From the NCBI RefSeq assembly GCF_009739465.1, contig NZ_WHOM01000061.1, positions 1 through 64,000 of the forward strand: a stretch of DNA of 64,000 nucleotides, given 5' to 3'. A program made the position numbers and the translations under genes. A model generated the notes under the pieces. The model did no database searches and was not told the origin of the DNA. It was given only the letters and a program-made list of their open reading frames with translations. Numbering within the stretch: the first letter of the stretch is position 1; every line of letters begins with the position of its first letter. Positions 48,803 to 57,354 of this stretch are shown piece by piece. Source of the stretch: Streptomyces apocyni. Lineage in GTDB: Bacteria; Actinomycetota; Actinomycetes; Streptomycetales; Streptomycetaceae.

Positions 48803-48862
48803 GTGCAGGTCATCGACGTATCCCCGCGCTCCCGCCCCGTCCCCGCGGCGTCCCAGGTCTGA
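48803..48862 (+). CDS. 19-residue ORF with a strong ribosome binding site
   Basis: GTG at 48803, TGA at 48860-48862, peptide MQVIDVSPRSRPVPAASQV. GGAAGGAGG precedes it with 8-nt spacing, which is unusually good. It ends 68 nt before the GNAT gene at 48931. It may be a leader ORF or a decayed N-terminus; the sequence gives no family. Confidence 0.35.
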   Translation: MQVIDVSPRSRPVPAASQV

Positions 48863-48930
48863 CGCGTCTGGCTGTCTGACCACCTCCCCACCTCGCCGGG
48901 AGCGCGCCAACCTTCCGGAGGATCTCCCCC

Positions 48931-49833
48931 ATGACCGATCTGGTCATCCGCGCGCTCACCGAGAGCGACGCACACCTGTTCCACACCCTCGCCGACCCCG
49001 GCCTCGTCGGCCGGATCGTCACCGGCATCGAGTACCGCACCATCGCCCAGGGCGGCGACTACCGCCCCGAGTGGACCCTGGTCGCCCTGCGCGACGGCAA
49101 GGTCGTGGCGCGCGGTGCGTGGTGGGGCGGGCCCGACGACACCGCCCCGATCAACATCAACTGGTTCGACTTCGCCGACGGCGAGCAGGAGGCCGGTACC
49201 GAGCTGCTGCGCCAGGCTCCGTTCGACGTCGAGTACGAGCTCATCCTGCCGTCCGACTGGCGCGCTGACCCCGCGACTCTGGCGGCGGGTGAGGCCCGGG
49301 TCGCGGCGGCCGAGGCCGCGGGCAAGCGCGCCCTGGTCGAGCGCTGCCGCTACGCGTGGACGCCCGAGCAGGGGCTTCCCGAGCGCCCAGGGCGGCTGGT
49401 CTTCCGGGAAGAGCGGGACGACCAGGTGCTCCTCGACGTCCTGCGCCAGATCAGCTCGGCCACCCTGGACGCGCACGCGCTGCACGCCACCGCCGAACAC
49501 GGTCTGGATACGGCCGCCCAGGAGGACCTGGACTACATCCACTGGTGCCCCGAGGCGTGGCCGCAGCTGGCCTTCACGCCGGGGGGCGAACTCGTCGGGC
49601 TGCATCTGCCGTGCCGTGTCCCGTCCGGCTTCGCGGCCGGGTTCATCGGGGTCGTACCCGGGCAACGGGGGCACGGCTACGCGTACGACCTGGTCGTCGA
49701 GTCGACGCACTTCCTCGTGGAGCGGGGCGCGACGCGCATCGTGGCGGCGACCGATGACGGGAACTTCCCGATGCTGGCGAACTTCGCTAAGGCCGGGTAT
49801 CCCGTCGTCCAGAAGCGCATCGACCTCATCTAG
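48931..49833 (+). CDS. Two-domain GNAT acetyltransferase
   Basis: 300 residues from ATG with GGAGGA about 10 nt upstream. Two GNAT-like halves: the first, about 1-130 (MTDLVIRALTESDAHLFHTLADPG), is degenerate and lacks a clear CoA site. The second, about 150-300, carries the CoA motif GVVPGQRGHGYAYDLVVESTHF and the terminal ATDDGNFPMLANFAKAGYPV. Such didomain proteins acetylate small molecules or antibiotics; the substrate is not deducible. The gene sits between the NHEJ-related island and treZ in the same direction as treZ. Confidence 0.88.
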   Translation: MTDLVIRALTESDAHLFHTLADPGLVGRIVTGIEYRTIAQGGDYRPEWTLVALRDGKVVARGAWWGGPDDTAPININWFDFADGEQEAGTELLRQAPFDVEYELILPSDWRADPATLAAGEARVAAAEAAGKRALVERCRYAWTPEQGLPERPGRLVFREERDDQVLLDVLRQISSATLDAHALHATAEHGLDTAAQEDLDYIHWCPEAWPQLAFTPGGELVGLHLPCRVPSGFAAGFIGVVPGQRGHGYAYDLVVESTHFLVERGATRIVAATDDGNFPMLANFAKAGYPVVQKRIDLI

Positions 49834-49966
49834 GCGGCCCTGTCTCCCCGATTCCCCGGCGCGTCGATCACTTCTGGAGCACGATGGACGCCGGAAGTGG
49901 GGACAACGGACAACGCGCAACGGGCAACGGCGCGATATCGGCGAGGGGACGAGGGGGAAACCGTCC

Positions 49967-51724
49967 GTGTGGTTCGAGGTGTGGGCACCACAAGCAGACC
50001 GGGTCGCGCTCCAACTGGAGGGCACCACCCTCGCGTTGGAGCGCGACCCGGACCGTACGGACTGGTGGGCGGGCGAGGCCGAGGCGGGCGACGGAGCGCG
50101 CTATGGCTTCGTACTCGACGACGGCCCCGTACGCCCCGACCCGCGCTCCGCGCGGCAGCCGGACGGCCCCGACGGCCTGAGCGCCGTCGTCGAGCACACC
50201 CGCTACGACTGGCGCGCCGAGTGGGCCGGGCGCGGACTGCGGGACGCGGTGCTGTACGAGCTGCACATCGGCACGTACACCCCCGAAGGCACCCTGGACG
50301 CGGCGGCGCGGCAGCTCGGGCATCTCATCGAGCTGGGTGTCACGCATGTCGAGCTGATGCCGCTGTGCCCGTTCCCCGGTCGGCACGGCTGGGGGTACGA
50401 GGGTGTGTCGCTGTGGGCCGTGCATGAGCCGTACGGCGGGCCCGAGGCGCTGAAGCGCTTTGTCGACCGGGCACACGAGCTGGGCATCGGCGTGGTCCTG
50501 GACGTCGTACACAACCATCTCGGCCCGTCCGGCAACCATCTCCCGGCGTTCGGGCCGTACTTCACCGACACCCACCAGACCCCCTGGGGCGCCGCCGTCA
50601 ACCTGGACGCCCCAGGCTCGGACGAGGTTCGCGCGTATCTGATCGGCAGCGCGCTGGCCTGGCTGCGGGAGTACCGGATCGACGGGCTGCGGCTGGATGC
50701 CGTACACGCGCTGCGCGACACCCGTGCCCAGCACTTCCTGGAGGAGCTGTCGGCCGCGGTGGACGCGCTCGCCGACGAGGTCGGCCGTCCGCTGTTCCTG
50801 ATCGGCGAGTCCGACCTGGGCGATCCCCGGGTCATCACGCCTCGGGCGCGGGGCGGCCAGGGGGGCCTGGGGCTGCACGCGCAAGCGAACGACGACTTCC
50901 ACCACGCCCTGCACACCGCCCTGACCGGCGAATCCCAGGGCTACTACGAGGACTTCGCGCGGGCGCCGCTGGCCGCGCTCGCCAAGACGCTCAGCCGCGG
51001 CTTCTTCCACGACGGTACGTACTCGTCGTTCCGCGGCCGTCGGCACGGGCGCCCGGTGGACCGTACGACCACACCCGCGTACCGCTTCGTCGGGTTCGCC
51101 CAGAACCACGACCAGATCGGCAACCGCGCCATGGGCGACCGGCTCTCGGCGACGCTCTCGCCTGGGCTGCTGGCCTGCGCCGCCGCGCTGACGCTGACCT
51201 CGCCGTTCACGCCGATGCTGTTCATGGGCGAGGAGTGGGGGGCGCGCACGCCCTGGCAGTTCTTCACCGACCACACGGACCCCGAGCTGGCGGATGCGGT
51301 ACGACGGGGCCGCAGACGGGAGTTCGCGGCGCACGGCTGGGCGGAGGGGGACGTCCCTGACCCGCAGGACCCGGGCACCCGGGACCGTTCCTGCCTCGAC
51401 TGGAACGAGCTGGAGAAGGACCCGCACGCGCGCCTGCTGGCCTGGCATCGCAAGCTGATCGCCCTGCGCCGTGCCCAACCAGACCTCCTGGACCCGGATT
51501 TGGCGGCCGTCCGGAGCGCCTACAGCGAGTCAGCGCGGTGGTTCGCGTTCCGGCGCGGGGAGGTACGGATCGCGGTCAACCTGTCCAGGGAACCGGCCGC
51601 GATCCCGCTTCAGGGCGGGGCGGCGCGCGTACTGGCCGCGTGGCAGCCGACCGAGGCGCCGGGGGCGGATGGGCGGCTGAACCTGCCGGGCGAGTCCTGC
51701 GTCCTGCTCGCGCCCGCGCCGTAA
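49967..51724 (+). CDS. treZ: Malto-oligosyltrehalose trehalohydrolase TreZ
   Basis: 585 residues from GTG at 49967 (VWFEVWAPQADRVALQLEG), with a G-rich site about 10 nt upstream; the long in-frame reading to 49115 is rejected because it overlaps a solid gene. GH13 barrel: VVLDVVHNHLGPSGNHL, the nucleophile in YRIDGLRLDAVHALRD, the acid in FLIGESDLGDPRV, and FAQNHDQIGNRAMGDRL with the third catalytic Asp. It releases trehalose from the TreY product. It is about 4 kb from treY because an FHA gene and the NHEJ patch lie between. Confidence 0.94.
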   Translation: MWFEVWAPQADRVALQLEGTTLALERDPDRTDWWAGEAEAGDGARYGFVLDDGPVRPDPRSARQPDGPDGLSAVVEHTRYDWRAEWAGRGLRDAVLYELHIGTYTPEGTLDAAARQLGHLIELGVTHVELMPLCPFPGRHGWGYEGVSLWAVHEPYGGPEALKRFVDRAHELGIGVVLDVVHNHLGPSGNHLPAFGPYFTDTHQTPWGAAVNLDAPGSDEVRAYLIGSALAWLREYRIDGLRLDAVHALRDTRAQHFLEELSAAVDALADEVGRPLFLIGESDLGDPRVITPRARGGQGGLGLHAQANDDFHHALHTALTGESQGYYEDFARAPLAALAKTLSRGFFHDGTYSSFRGRRHGRPVDRTTTPAYRFVGFAQNHDQIGNRAMGDRLSATLSPGLLACAAALTLTSPFTPMLFMGEEWGARTPWQFFTDHTDPELADAVRRGRRREFAAHGWAEGDVPDPQDPGTRDRSCLDWNELEKDPHARLLAWHRKLIALRRAQPDLLDPDLAAVRSAYSESARWFAFRRGEVRIAVNLSREPAAIPLQGGAARVLAAWQPTEAPGADGRLNLPGESCVLLAPAP

Positions 51725-51761
51725 AGCCGCAAACAGCCCGTCAACCGTCAAGGGCGGGCGC

Positions 51762-52427
51762 TCAGCCCTCCAGCGCCAGCCGCGCGCCCAGGGCCACCAG
51801 CACACCACCGGAGACCTGCTCCAGCCTGCGCCGGATCGCCGCCCGCGACAGAACGCCCCGCAGCCGGGCGACGAACCAGACGTACCCGCTGTAGTACGCG
51901 ACCTCGAAGACCGCCCAGATCGCGGCGAGGGCCACCATGGCCGGGAGCTGCGGGGCACCGGCGGGCACGAACTGTGGCAGGAAGGAGATGGCGAAGATCG
52001 CGGCCTTGGGGTTCGCCAGGTTCAGCAGCAGCCCGCCTCGGTAGGAGGCCCAGCCGGTGCGCACCGGCTGGGCCTCCCCGACCGCTGCGAGGCCCTCACC
52101 CGCGCTCTCAGCCCCACCCTCGCCCCGCCTGGCACGCCGCGCCTGCCACAGGGTCTGGACGCCGAAGACGACGAGCACCACGGCGCCGACGACGCGCATC
52201 ACGTCGTACGCGAACTGTGACGCGGCCAGCAGCGCGGTCAGCCCGAAGGCCGCGAACAGGCCCCAGACGAACACACCGGTCTCGTTTCCGAGCACGGTGA
52301 AGAAACCGGAACGCCTGCTCCGCAGCGAGTTCCTGATGATCAGGATGGTGCTCGGTCCCGGCGAAGCGGCGATCAGGAGGCAGGCGCCGAGGAAGGCGAC
52401 GAGGGTGCTCAGCATGCGGCCCATCAT
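51762..52427 (-). CDS. LysE/RhtB family amino acid exporter
   Basis: 221 residues from ATG at 52427; ATG at 52415 is an alternative. Six hydrophobic segments are visible, with the family start LVAFLGACLLIAASPGPSTILI and IIRNSLRSRRSGFFTVLGNETGVF, and later LNLANPKAAIFAISFLPQFV. This is a typical LysE translocator. The substrate may be an amino acid or derivative, exported in exchange for protons. It converges on treZ and is divergent from a phosphodiesterase across 91 bp. Confidence 0.92.
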   Translation of the reverse strand: MMGRMLSTLVAFLGACLLIAASPGPSTILIIRNSLRSRRSGFFTVLGNETGVFVWGLFAAFGLTALLAASQFAYDVMRVVGAVVLVVFGVQTLWQARRARRGEGGAESAGEGLAAVGEAQPVRTGWASYRGGLLLNLANPKAAIFAISFLPQFVPAGAPQLPAMVALAAIWAVFEVAYYSGYVWFVARLRGVLSRAAIRRRLEQVSGGVLVALGARLALEG

Positions 52428-52518
52428 GCGCGCGGGCCGACAGCGGAGCCAGGGGTTTTCCCCTCCACGATCTAATGCTTAGATAGCGCTGCAACCATTA
52501 ACGCCTGGAGGTGTCGCC

Positions 52519-53262
52519 ATGCTCGTGCTGGCCCAGATCAGCGACCTTCATCTCGATGGGACGGCCCGTGGGACCGAGCGCGCCGAGCGCGTCATGGGCC
52601 ACCTGCGCGGCCTGGGTACGCGAGTGGACGCGCTGCTGGTCACCGGGGACATCGCGGACCATGGCACGGAGGCGGAGTACGAGGAGGCGGCACGCGTACT
52701 CGACGCGCCGTTCCCGGTACTGCATTGCCCCGGCAACCACGACAGCAGGGGCCCCTACCGCAAGGCGCTGCTTGGCGAGCCCGCGTCGGACGACCCTGTC
52801 AACAGGGTTCACCGCGTGGGCGGCGCCGCGATCCTGATGTGCGACTCCAGCATTCCGGGCCAGGACGAGGGGCTGCTCGACGACACGACGTACGCCTGGA
52901 TCGAGGCCACCCTCGACGAGCTGGGCGGCGACATCCCCGTACTGCTGGCCTTCCACCACCCACCGGTCGCCCTGCACCACCCCCTCCCGGACAGGTACCA
53001 GCTCCAGGAGCCTGACCGGCTGGCCGCCCTGCTCGACCGGCACCCCGAGATCACGGCGCTGATCACCGGGCACGCCCACACCCCCGCCGCCACCACCTTC
53101 GGGGGACGGCCGCTGCTCGTCGGGCCCGGAGTCACCTGGACGCTGCGCCTGCCGTGGGAGGGCGAGCAGATCGCGGACCGCGCGGCCGATCCGGGGTTCG
53201 CCTTCCATGTCCTGGACGACGCGGGGCGGTTGACGACGCACTACCGCACGGTGCCCGCGTGA
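52519..53262 (+). CDS. Calcineurin-like phosphodiesterase (CpdA type)
   Basis: 247 residues from ATG with GGAGG 8 nt upstream. The dinuclear metal motifs are in order: ISDLHLDG (Asp, His), VTGDIADHG (Asp), CPGNHDSRG (Asn, His), and the late LITGHAHTPAATTF (His, His). In bacteria such single-domain enzymes hydrolyse cyclic nucleotides or other phosphodiesters. Cyclic AMP is a candidate substrate by resemblance to CpdA/Icc but this is not certain. It is a single gene, with no signal peptide, and it converges on the PDZ gene (9-nt gap). Confidence 0.88.
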   Translation: MLVLAQISDLHLDGTARGTERAERVMGHLRGLGTRVDALLVTGDIADHGTEAEYEEAARVLDAPFPVLHCPGNHDSRGPYRKALLGEPASDDPVNRVHRVGGAAILMCDSSIPGQDEGLLDDTTYAWIEATLDELGGDIPVLLAFHHPPVALHHPLPDRYQLQEPDRLAALLDRHPEITALITGHAHTPAATTFGGRPLLVGPGVTWTLRLPWEGEQIADRAADPGFAFHVLDDAGRLTTHYRTVPA

Positions 53263-53271
53263 CCCGCCCTC

Positions 53272-53994
53272 TCAGGTCACGACGCCCGGCCTGACCGACA
53301 GCGACTCCCGCGCGCCGTCCTCGTGCCGTACCGTCACCGCCACCGCCTTGCCGGGACGCGCCGCCGCCACCTCGGCGGCCAGCTCCGCCGCCGTACGGAC
53401 CGGGTGGCCGCCGATCGCGAGCAGCACATCCCCGCGTACGAGTCCCGCGCTGTACCCGGGGCCGGGGATGTGCACGCCCACGAGCAGCGCCCCCGCGCCC
53501 TGCTCGGCGTCGATGGCCTCGATGCCGAGCGTGGCCCGGGCGGCGGGCCGGTCCGGCACCGCGTCCGGTGCCGTGGCGCTCTGCCCGCCCTGCGGCTCAG
53601 GCCCCGACGGCCGTGGCGTACCGTCCGGCTTCGCCGGGGTGTCCGGCGCGCCTCCCGGCGGCCTCTCGCCCGGCCGCTCCTTCAGGTCCGCGAGCTTGCC
53701 CATGCTGATGACCGTGGCACCCACGGTGCCGAGTCCGACACCCGTCAACACCAGCACGAGTACGGCCACCACGCCCAGAACAGCGGTCAGCGGCCGCCTC
53801 CTACGCCGGTGCGCCGCCCGCTGCCGACGACCACTGCCCGCCCCGGCACCCACCCCGGCATCCGTCCCGGACTGAGTCTCGGACTCAGCCCCGGACTCAG
53901 TCCCAGACATACTGGCGGAGCCGGGCATCGACTTGGGGCGCAACGCCGTCCCGGCCATCTCGACTGTCTCGGCCGTCCAAGCTGTCTCGTCCAT
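53272..53994 (-). CDS. Membrane-anchored PDZ domain protein
   Basis: 240 residues from ATG with GGAGGTC 5 nt upstream. An N-terminal cytoplasmic part rich in Ser, Thr, Gly and Asp (residues 1-60) leads to an Arg-rich stop (RRQRAAHRRRRR) and one membrane segment at about 70-92 (LTAVLGVVAVLVLVLTGVGLG). A Pro-rich linker follows. The C-terminal PDZ domain, about 155-240, has TLGIEAIDAEQGAGALLVGVHIPGPGYSAGLVRGDVLLAIGG by key residues. There is no protease domain, so it is not HtrA; the peptide ligand is unknown. Confidence 0.85.
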   Translation of the reverse strand: MDETAWTAETVEMAGTALRPKSMPGSASMSGTESGAESETQSGTDAGVGAGAGSGRRQRAAHRRRRRPLTAVLGVVAVLVLVLTGVGLGTVGATVISMGKLADLKERPGERPPGGAPDTPAKPDGTPRPSGPEPQGGQSATAPDAVPDRPAARATLGIEAIDAEQGAGALLVGVHIPGPGYSAGLVRGDVLLAIGGHPVRTAAELAAEVAAARPGKAVAVTVRHEDGARESLSVRPGVVT

Positions 53995-54108
53995 GGCTGA
54001 CCTCCGCCGAGTGCTCTACCCGGCGCGCAACCACACGACGATCCCCGGAAGAGTGACACCCGACGGGCACACCCGTACGAACACACCGAGGTCAGGAGCG
54101 GGCGGCGG

Positions 54109-54192
54109 TCACAGCTTCGCGACACGCTTGGCGATGAAGGCCACCAGAGCGAAGACCGCGATCATGGTGACGACGAAGGCCACATCGGCCAT
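54109..54192 (-). CDS. 27-residue single-pass membrane peptide
   Basis: ATG at 54192, TGA at 54109: MADVAFVVTMIAVFAL then VAFIAKRVAKL. AGGAGTT lies 6-7 nt before the ATG. The peptide is one hydrophobic helix, residues about 4-21, with a positive C-terminus (AKRVAKL), so it is probably inserted with the C-terminus inside. It ends 115 nt before the start of the PDZ gene, on the same strand. I recall similar short peptides in other Streptomyces, without function. Confidence 0.7.
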   Translation of the reverse strand: MADVAFVVTMIAVFALVAFIAKRVAKL

Positions 54193-54511
54193 CGCGAACT
54201 CCTGAGTGAGACGGGAGGGGGCATGCGGCCTCCACGACGGAGGCCTCGTGAGAGCAAACCCCTCATCCGCCCCGATCGGTCCGTCGTTGACACCTCTCTT
54301 ACGGCACCCCACACCACCTTGACGCGTCCTTGACGCGACCGCGCCACGACACGGTTCGCGGTAAGGGGCGTTACCCAGACGCAATCGACGCGCCAGAGAC
54401 AGGGACGGTGACCAGTGGCAGGATGCATCGCAACTCGCGCACCACAAGGCGCTGTTGATCACGTACGCCGTCGATCGCAGCGCCGTTGATCTCATCTGCC
54501 CTGGAGGTCTT
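54193..54511. other. Intergenic region before the amino acid ABC operon
   Basis: No gene is visible in these 319 bases. They hold a 7-bp GGCCTCC/GGAGGCC hairpin (54227-54245), a direct repeat of CCTTGACGCG at about 54318-54338, and an inverted repeat GGTAA-N6-TTACC (54360-54375). No riboswitch was recognised. These bases must hold the promoters of the divergent 27-residue peptide and the ABC operon. Confidence 0.6.
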
Positions 54512-55318
54512 GTGTCCGCTCGTTCTTCGATGCCCGTCATAGCGATAGTGACGGCCGTCGGATGCACCAGCACCAAGCCAGACAACGACGGCAATGGCGG
54601 CGGCGATGGCTCCAAGGGCTCGGAGATCGCGCTCGTCTCGTCCGGCAAGCTCAAGACCTGCACCCATCTGCCGTACCCGCCGTTCCAGTCGAAGAAGGAC
54701 GGCAAGATCGTCGGCTTTGACGTGGATCTGGTCGACCTCGTCGCCAAGGAGCTGGGCGTCAAGCAGGAGATCGTCAACACGCCCTTCGAGGGCATCGAGA
54801 CCGGCCAGGACTTCAAGATCCGCAAGTGCGATCTGGCGGCCGCGGGGATGACGATCACCGAGGACCGCGACAAGGTCATGGACTTCTCGGACCCGTACTT
54901 CAACGCCACCCAGGCGCTGATCACCAAGAAGGGCAAGGCGTACAAGACGATCGCCGATCTCAAGGGGAAGAAGCTCGGCTACCAGAAGGCCACCACCGGC
55001 GGCATCTACGCCAAGGAGAACGGTGACGGCGTCGAGCTCACGGAGTTCGAGGACGTGGGGCTGCTGCTCGCCGCAGTGAAGTCGGGACAGGTCGAGGCGG
55101 CGATCAACGACAACGGCGTGCTCTTCGAGTACGTCAAGCAGAACCCGGGCACTGAGGTGACCGCGGAGTTCGACACCGGCGAGCAGTACGGGATCGGCTT
55201 CCGCACCGGCAACGACGCGCTGCGCGAGAAGGTCAACGAGGTTCTCAAGGCGGCCCGGGACGACGGGCGTTACGACGAGATCTACAAGAAGTGGTTCGGC
55301 ACCACTCCCCAGAGCTGA
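54512..55318 (+). CDS. Polar amino acid ABC transporter, substrate-binding lipoprotein
   Basis: 268 residues from GTG at 54512, with GGAGGT 3-4 nt upstream. The N-terminus is a short lipoprotein signal peptide (SSMPVIAIVTAVGCTSTK); the lipid-modified cysteine is about residue 18. A Gly/Asp/Ser linker follows. The mature part is a SBP_bac_3 domain: FDVDLVDLVAKELGVKQEIVN, KCDLAAAGMTITEDRDKVMDFSDPY and AFDTGEQYGIGFRTG. It binds a polar amino acid (glutamine, glutamate or a basic one) outside the membrane. The signal segment is short for a lipoprotein. It is the first gene of the operon. Confidence 0.9.
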   Translation: MSARSSMPVIAIVTAVGCTSTKPDNDGNGGGDGSKGSEIALVSSGKLKTCTHLPYPPFQSKKDGKIVGFDVDLVDLVAKELGVKQEIVNTPFEGIETGQDFKIRKCDLAAAGMTITEDRDKVMDFSDPYFNATQALITKKGKAYKTIADLKGKKLGYQKATTGGIYAKENGDGVELTEFEDVGLLLAAVKSGQVEAAINDNGVLFEYVKQNPGTEVTAEFDTGEQYGIGFRTGNDALREKVNEVLKAARDDGRYDEIYKKWFGTTPQS

Positions 55319-55364
55319 CGCCGCGACGTTGACGCTCCCCACCCAGCAAGGGAGTTCCGCACGC

Positions 55365-56162
55365 ATGCCCCTGTCCCTGGCCCTGTCCCGACGGCAGCGG
55401 GCGCGAGTGTTCCGCGGCGTCCAGTACGCGGTGCTGCTGCTCGCCATCGCCGCCTTCGCCCTGGTGGCCGACTGGGGAACGCTACGCGAGGCGTTCTTCG
55501 ACGTCGATGTCGCCAGGGCCCTGTTCCCCGAGATCATCACCACCGCGCTGGTCAACACGGCCTTCTACGCCCTGCTCGGCTTCGGTTTCGGCCTGGGGCT
55601 CGGCCTCGTGCTGGCCATGATGCGGCTGTCGTCGGTGCCGCCGTACCGCTGGCTGGCGATCGCGTATATCGAGTTCTTCCGTGGCATCCCGGCCCTGCTG
55701 GTGTTCATCTCGCTGGGTTTTGGCGTGCCGCTGGCCTTCGAGGTCGCGCTCGACATGAACGTGACCGTGATGCTCTCGCTCGGTCTGGTCGGCGCCGCGT
55801 ATATGGCGGAGACGATCCGGGCGGGCATCCAGGCGGTCCCCAAGGGCCAGTGGGAGGCGGCCCGTTCGCTGGGGATGTCGCCGGGCCGGGCGATGGTGTC
55901 GATCGTGATGCCGCAGGCCTTCCGGATCGTCCTGCCGCCATTGACCAACGAGTTGATCCTGCTCACCAAGGACTCGTCGCTGGTCTATCTGCTCGGCCTC
56001 TCGCTCGGCCAGTTCGAGCTGGCCAACTTCGGCCGGGACGCGCTCAACGAGCACAAGAGCCTCACCCCGATCCTGATCGCGGGACTGCTGTATCTCGTCA
56101 TCACCCTGCCGCTCGGCCATCTGGTACGGCGGCTCGAGGCCCGTACCGCGAAAGCCAGGTGA
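55365..56162 (+). CDS. Polar amino acid ABC transporter, permease
   Basis: 265 residues from the ATG at 55365, with AAGGGAG 9 nt upstream; a TTG at 55329 is less likely. Five or six membrane helices are visible, with the permease coupling motif EAARSLGMSPGRAMVSIVMPQAFR at about 165-190 (the EAA loop). The HisM/GlnP signature includes ALLVFISLGFGVP. It carries its own single membrane domain and would homodimerise. It overlaps the downstream ATP-binding gene leader by 3-4 nt, where TGA and GTG meet. Confidence 0.93.
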   Translation: MPLSLALSRRQRARVFRGVQYAVLLLAIAAFALVADWGTLREAFFDVDVARALFPEIITTALVNTAFYALLGFGFGLGLGLVLAMMRLSSVPPYRWLAIAYIEFFRGIPALLVFISLGFGVPLAFEVALDMNVTVMLSLGLVGAAYMAETIRAGIQAVPKGQWEAARSLGMSPGRAMVSIVMPQAFRIVLPPLTNELILLTKDSSLVYLLGLSLGQFELANFGRDALNEHKSLTPILIAGLLYLVITLPLGHLVRRLEARTAKAR

Positions 56163-56167
56163 GCACC

Positions 56168-57073
56168 ATGAAGGCAGGCAAGGAGCCCGCGTCGCCCGAG
56201 CAGGCGTGTCAGTCGGGACAGTCGGGTCAGTCGGGACAGTCGGGTCAGTCGGGTCAGGCGGGTCAGGCGGGTCAGGCGGGTCAGGCGATCGAGGTCCAGG
56301 ACCTGCACAAGGCGTTCGGTGACCTGGAGGTGCTCAAGGGCATCGACTTCTCGGTCGGGCGGGGCGAGGTGGTCTGTGTCATCGGGCCTTCCGGGTCCGG
56401 CAAGTCGACGCTGCTGCGGTGCGTCAACCTCCTCGAGGAGCCGACGTCCGGCACGGTCACCGTGGCCGGTACGGAGGTCACCGACCCGGACGTGGACATC
56501 GACCGGGTACGCCGCCGGATCGGCATGGTCTTCCAGTCCTTCAACCTCTTCCCGCACCTCACCGCGCTGGAGAACCTCACCATCGCCCAGCGCCGGGTGC
56601 TGCGGCGCGGCAAGGAGGAGGCGAACCGGGTCGCCCGGCGCAACCTCCGGCGCGTCGGCCTGAGCGAGAAGGAGGCCGCGTATCCGGCGCAGCTCTCCGG
56701 CGGCCAGCAGCAGCGGGTCGCCATCGCGCGCGCCCTGTCCATGGACCCTGAGCTGATGCTGTTCGACGAGCCGACCTCGGCCCTGGACCCGGAGCTGGTC
56801 GGTGACGTGCTCGCCGTGATGCGCTCGCTCGCGCGGGAGGGGATGACGATGCTCGTCGTCACCCATGAGATGAGCTTCGCCCGTGAGGTCGCCGATCGGG
56901 TCGTCTTCATGGACGGCGGCGTCATCGTCGAGCAGGGCACGCCGGACCGGGTGGTCGGCGACCCCCAGCATGAGCGGACCCGCACGTTCCTGGCGCGGGT
57001 GCTCGATCCGGCCGCGGCCGAGGTGGGGGAGGTCCCTGACGTCGGCCCGCACACCAAGCGCGTAGACCGCTGA
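56168..57073 (+). CDS. Polar amino acid ABC transporter, ATP-binding protein
   Basis: 301 residues from ATG; an in-frame GTG at 56159 is possible. The first 40 residues are a Gln-Ser/Gln-Ala-Gly tract encoded by 9-bp repeats. The ATPase then shows Walker A (GPSGSGKSTLLRC, about 78-90), the Q-loop in GMVFQSFNLFPHLTALENLT, the signature LSGGQQQRVAIARAL, Walker B (LMLFDEPTSALDPE) and the H-loop (VVTHEMSFAREVADRV). It drives uptake through the permease. The stop lies in a cluster of duplicated TGAGAGCC motifs. Confidence 0.95.
   Translation: MKAGKEPASPEQACQSGQSGQSGQSGQSGQAGQAGQAGQAIEVQDLHKAFGDLEVLKGIDFSVGRGEVVCVIGPSGSGKSTLLRCVNLLEEPTSGTVTVAGTEVTDPDVDIDRVRRRIGMVFQSFNLFPHLTALENLTIAQRRVLRRGKEEANRVARRNLRRVGLSEKEAAYPAQLSGGQQQRVAIARALSMDPELMLFDEPTSALDPELVGDVLAVMRSLAREGMTMLVVTHEMSFAREVADRVVFMDGGVIVEQGTPDRVVGDPQHERTRTFLARVLDPAAAEVGEVPDVGPHTKRVDR
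56209..56287. repeat. 9-bp coding microsatellite in the ABC ATPase gene
   Basis: About eight to nine tandem 9-bp units of the type CAGTCGGGT, changing to CAGGCGGGT, encode Gly-Gln-Ser and Gly-Gln-Ala repeats before the ATPase domain. Confidence 0.85.
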
Positions 57074-57132
57074 GAGCCCCGACTGAGAGCCGCCTAAGCC
57101 CGCCTAAGAGCCCGCCTTCGAACCTCCGCCGT

Positions 57133-57151
57133 CCGCCCTCAGGGTGGGCGG
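57133..57151 (+). terminator. Terminator of the amino acid ABC operon
   Basis: CCGCCC (57133-57138) pairs with GGGCGG (57146-57151) over a 7-nt loop, 60 nt after the ATPase stop, and is followed by ATTGCTATTTC. A moderate intrinsic terminator. Confidence 0.55.
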
Positions 57152-57354
57152 CGATTGCTATTTCACTAGGTGGAAGTTTCAGGTTGAGAACATTATCGGC
57201 CCGATAGCGCCAACGCTCCCTACCGACCAGTAATGTACCGCCACCGGCCCCGCCGCCACCCCCCACCCGCTGCCCGCGCCCTCCGGCGTGCCAGCGGCCA
57301 GGGCGACGGGCCGCCGCGCCGCCGCACCCTCATCGCACAGGAGCTGTCCCCCGC

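Noticed and set aside
49115..49966. Possible 284-residue N-terminal extension of treZ
   Set aside because: It overlaps the well-supported GNAT gene in another frame; TreZ begins properly at 49967.
54360..54375. GGTAA-N6-TTACC as a GlnR box for the amino acid ABC operon
   Set aside because: The GTnAC-N6-GAAAC pattern is matched at only one half-site; too weak to call.
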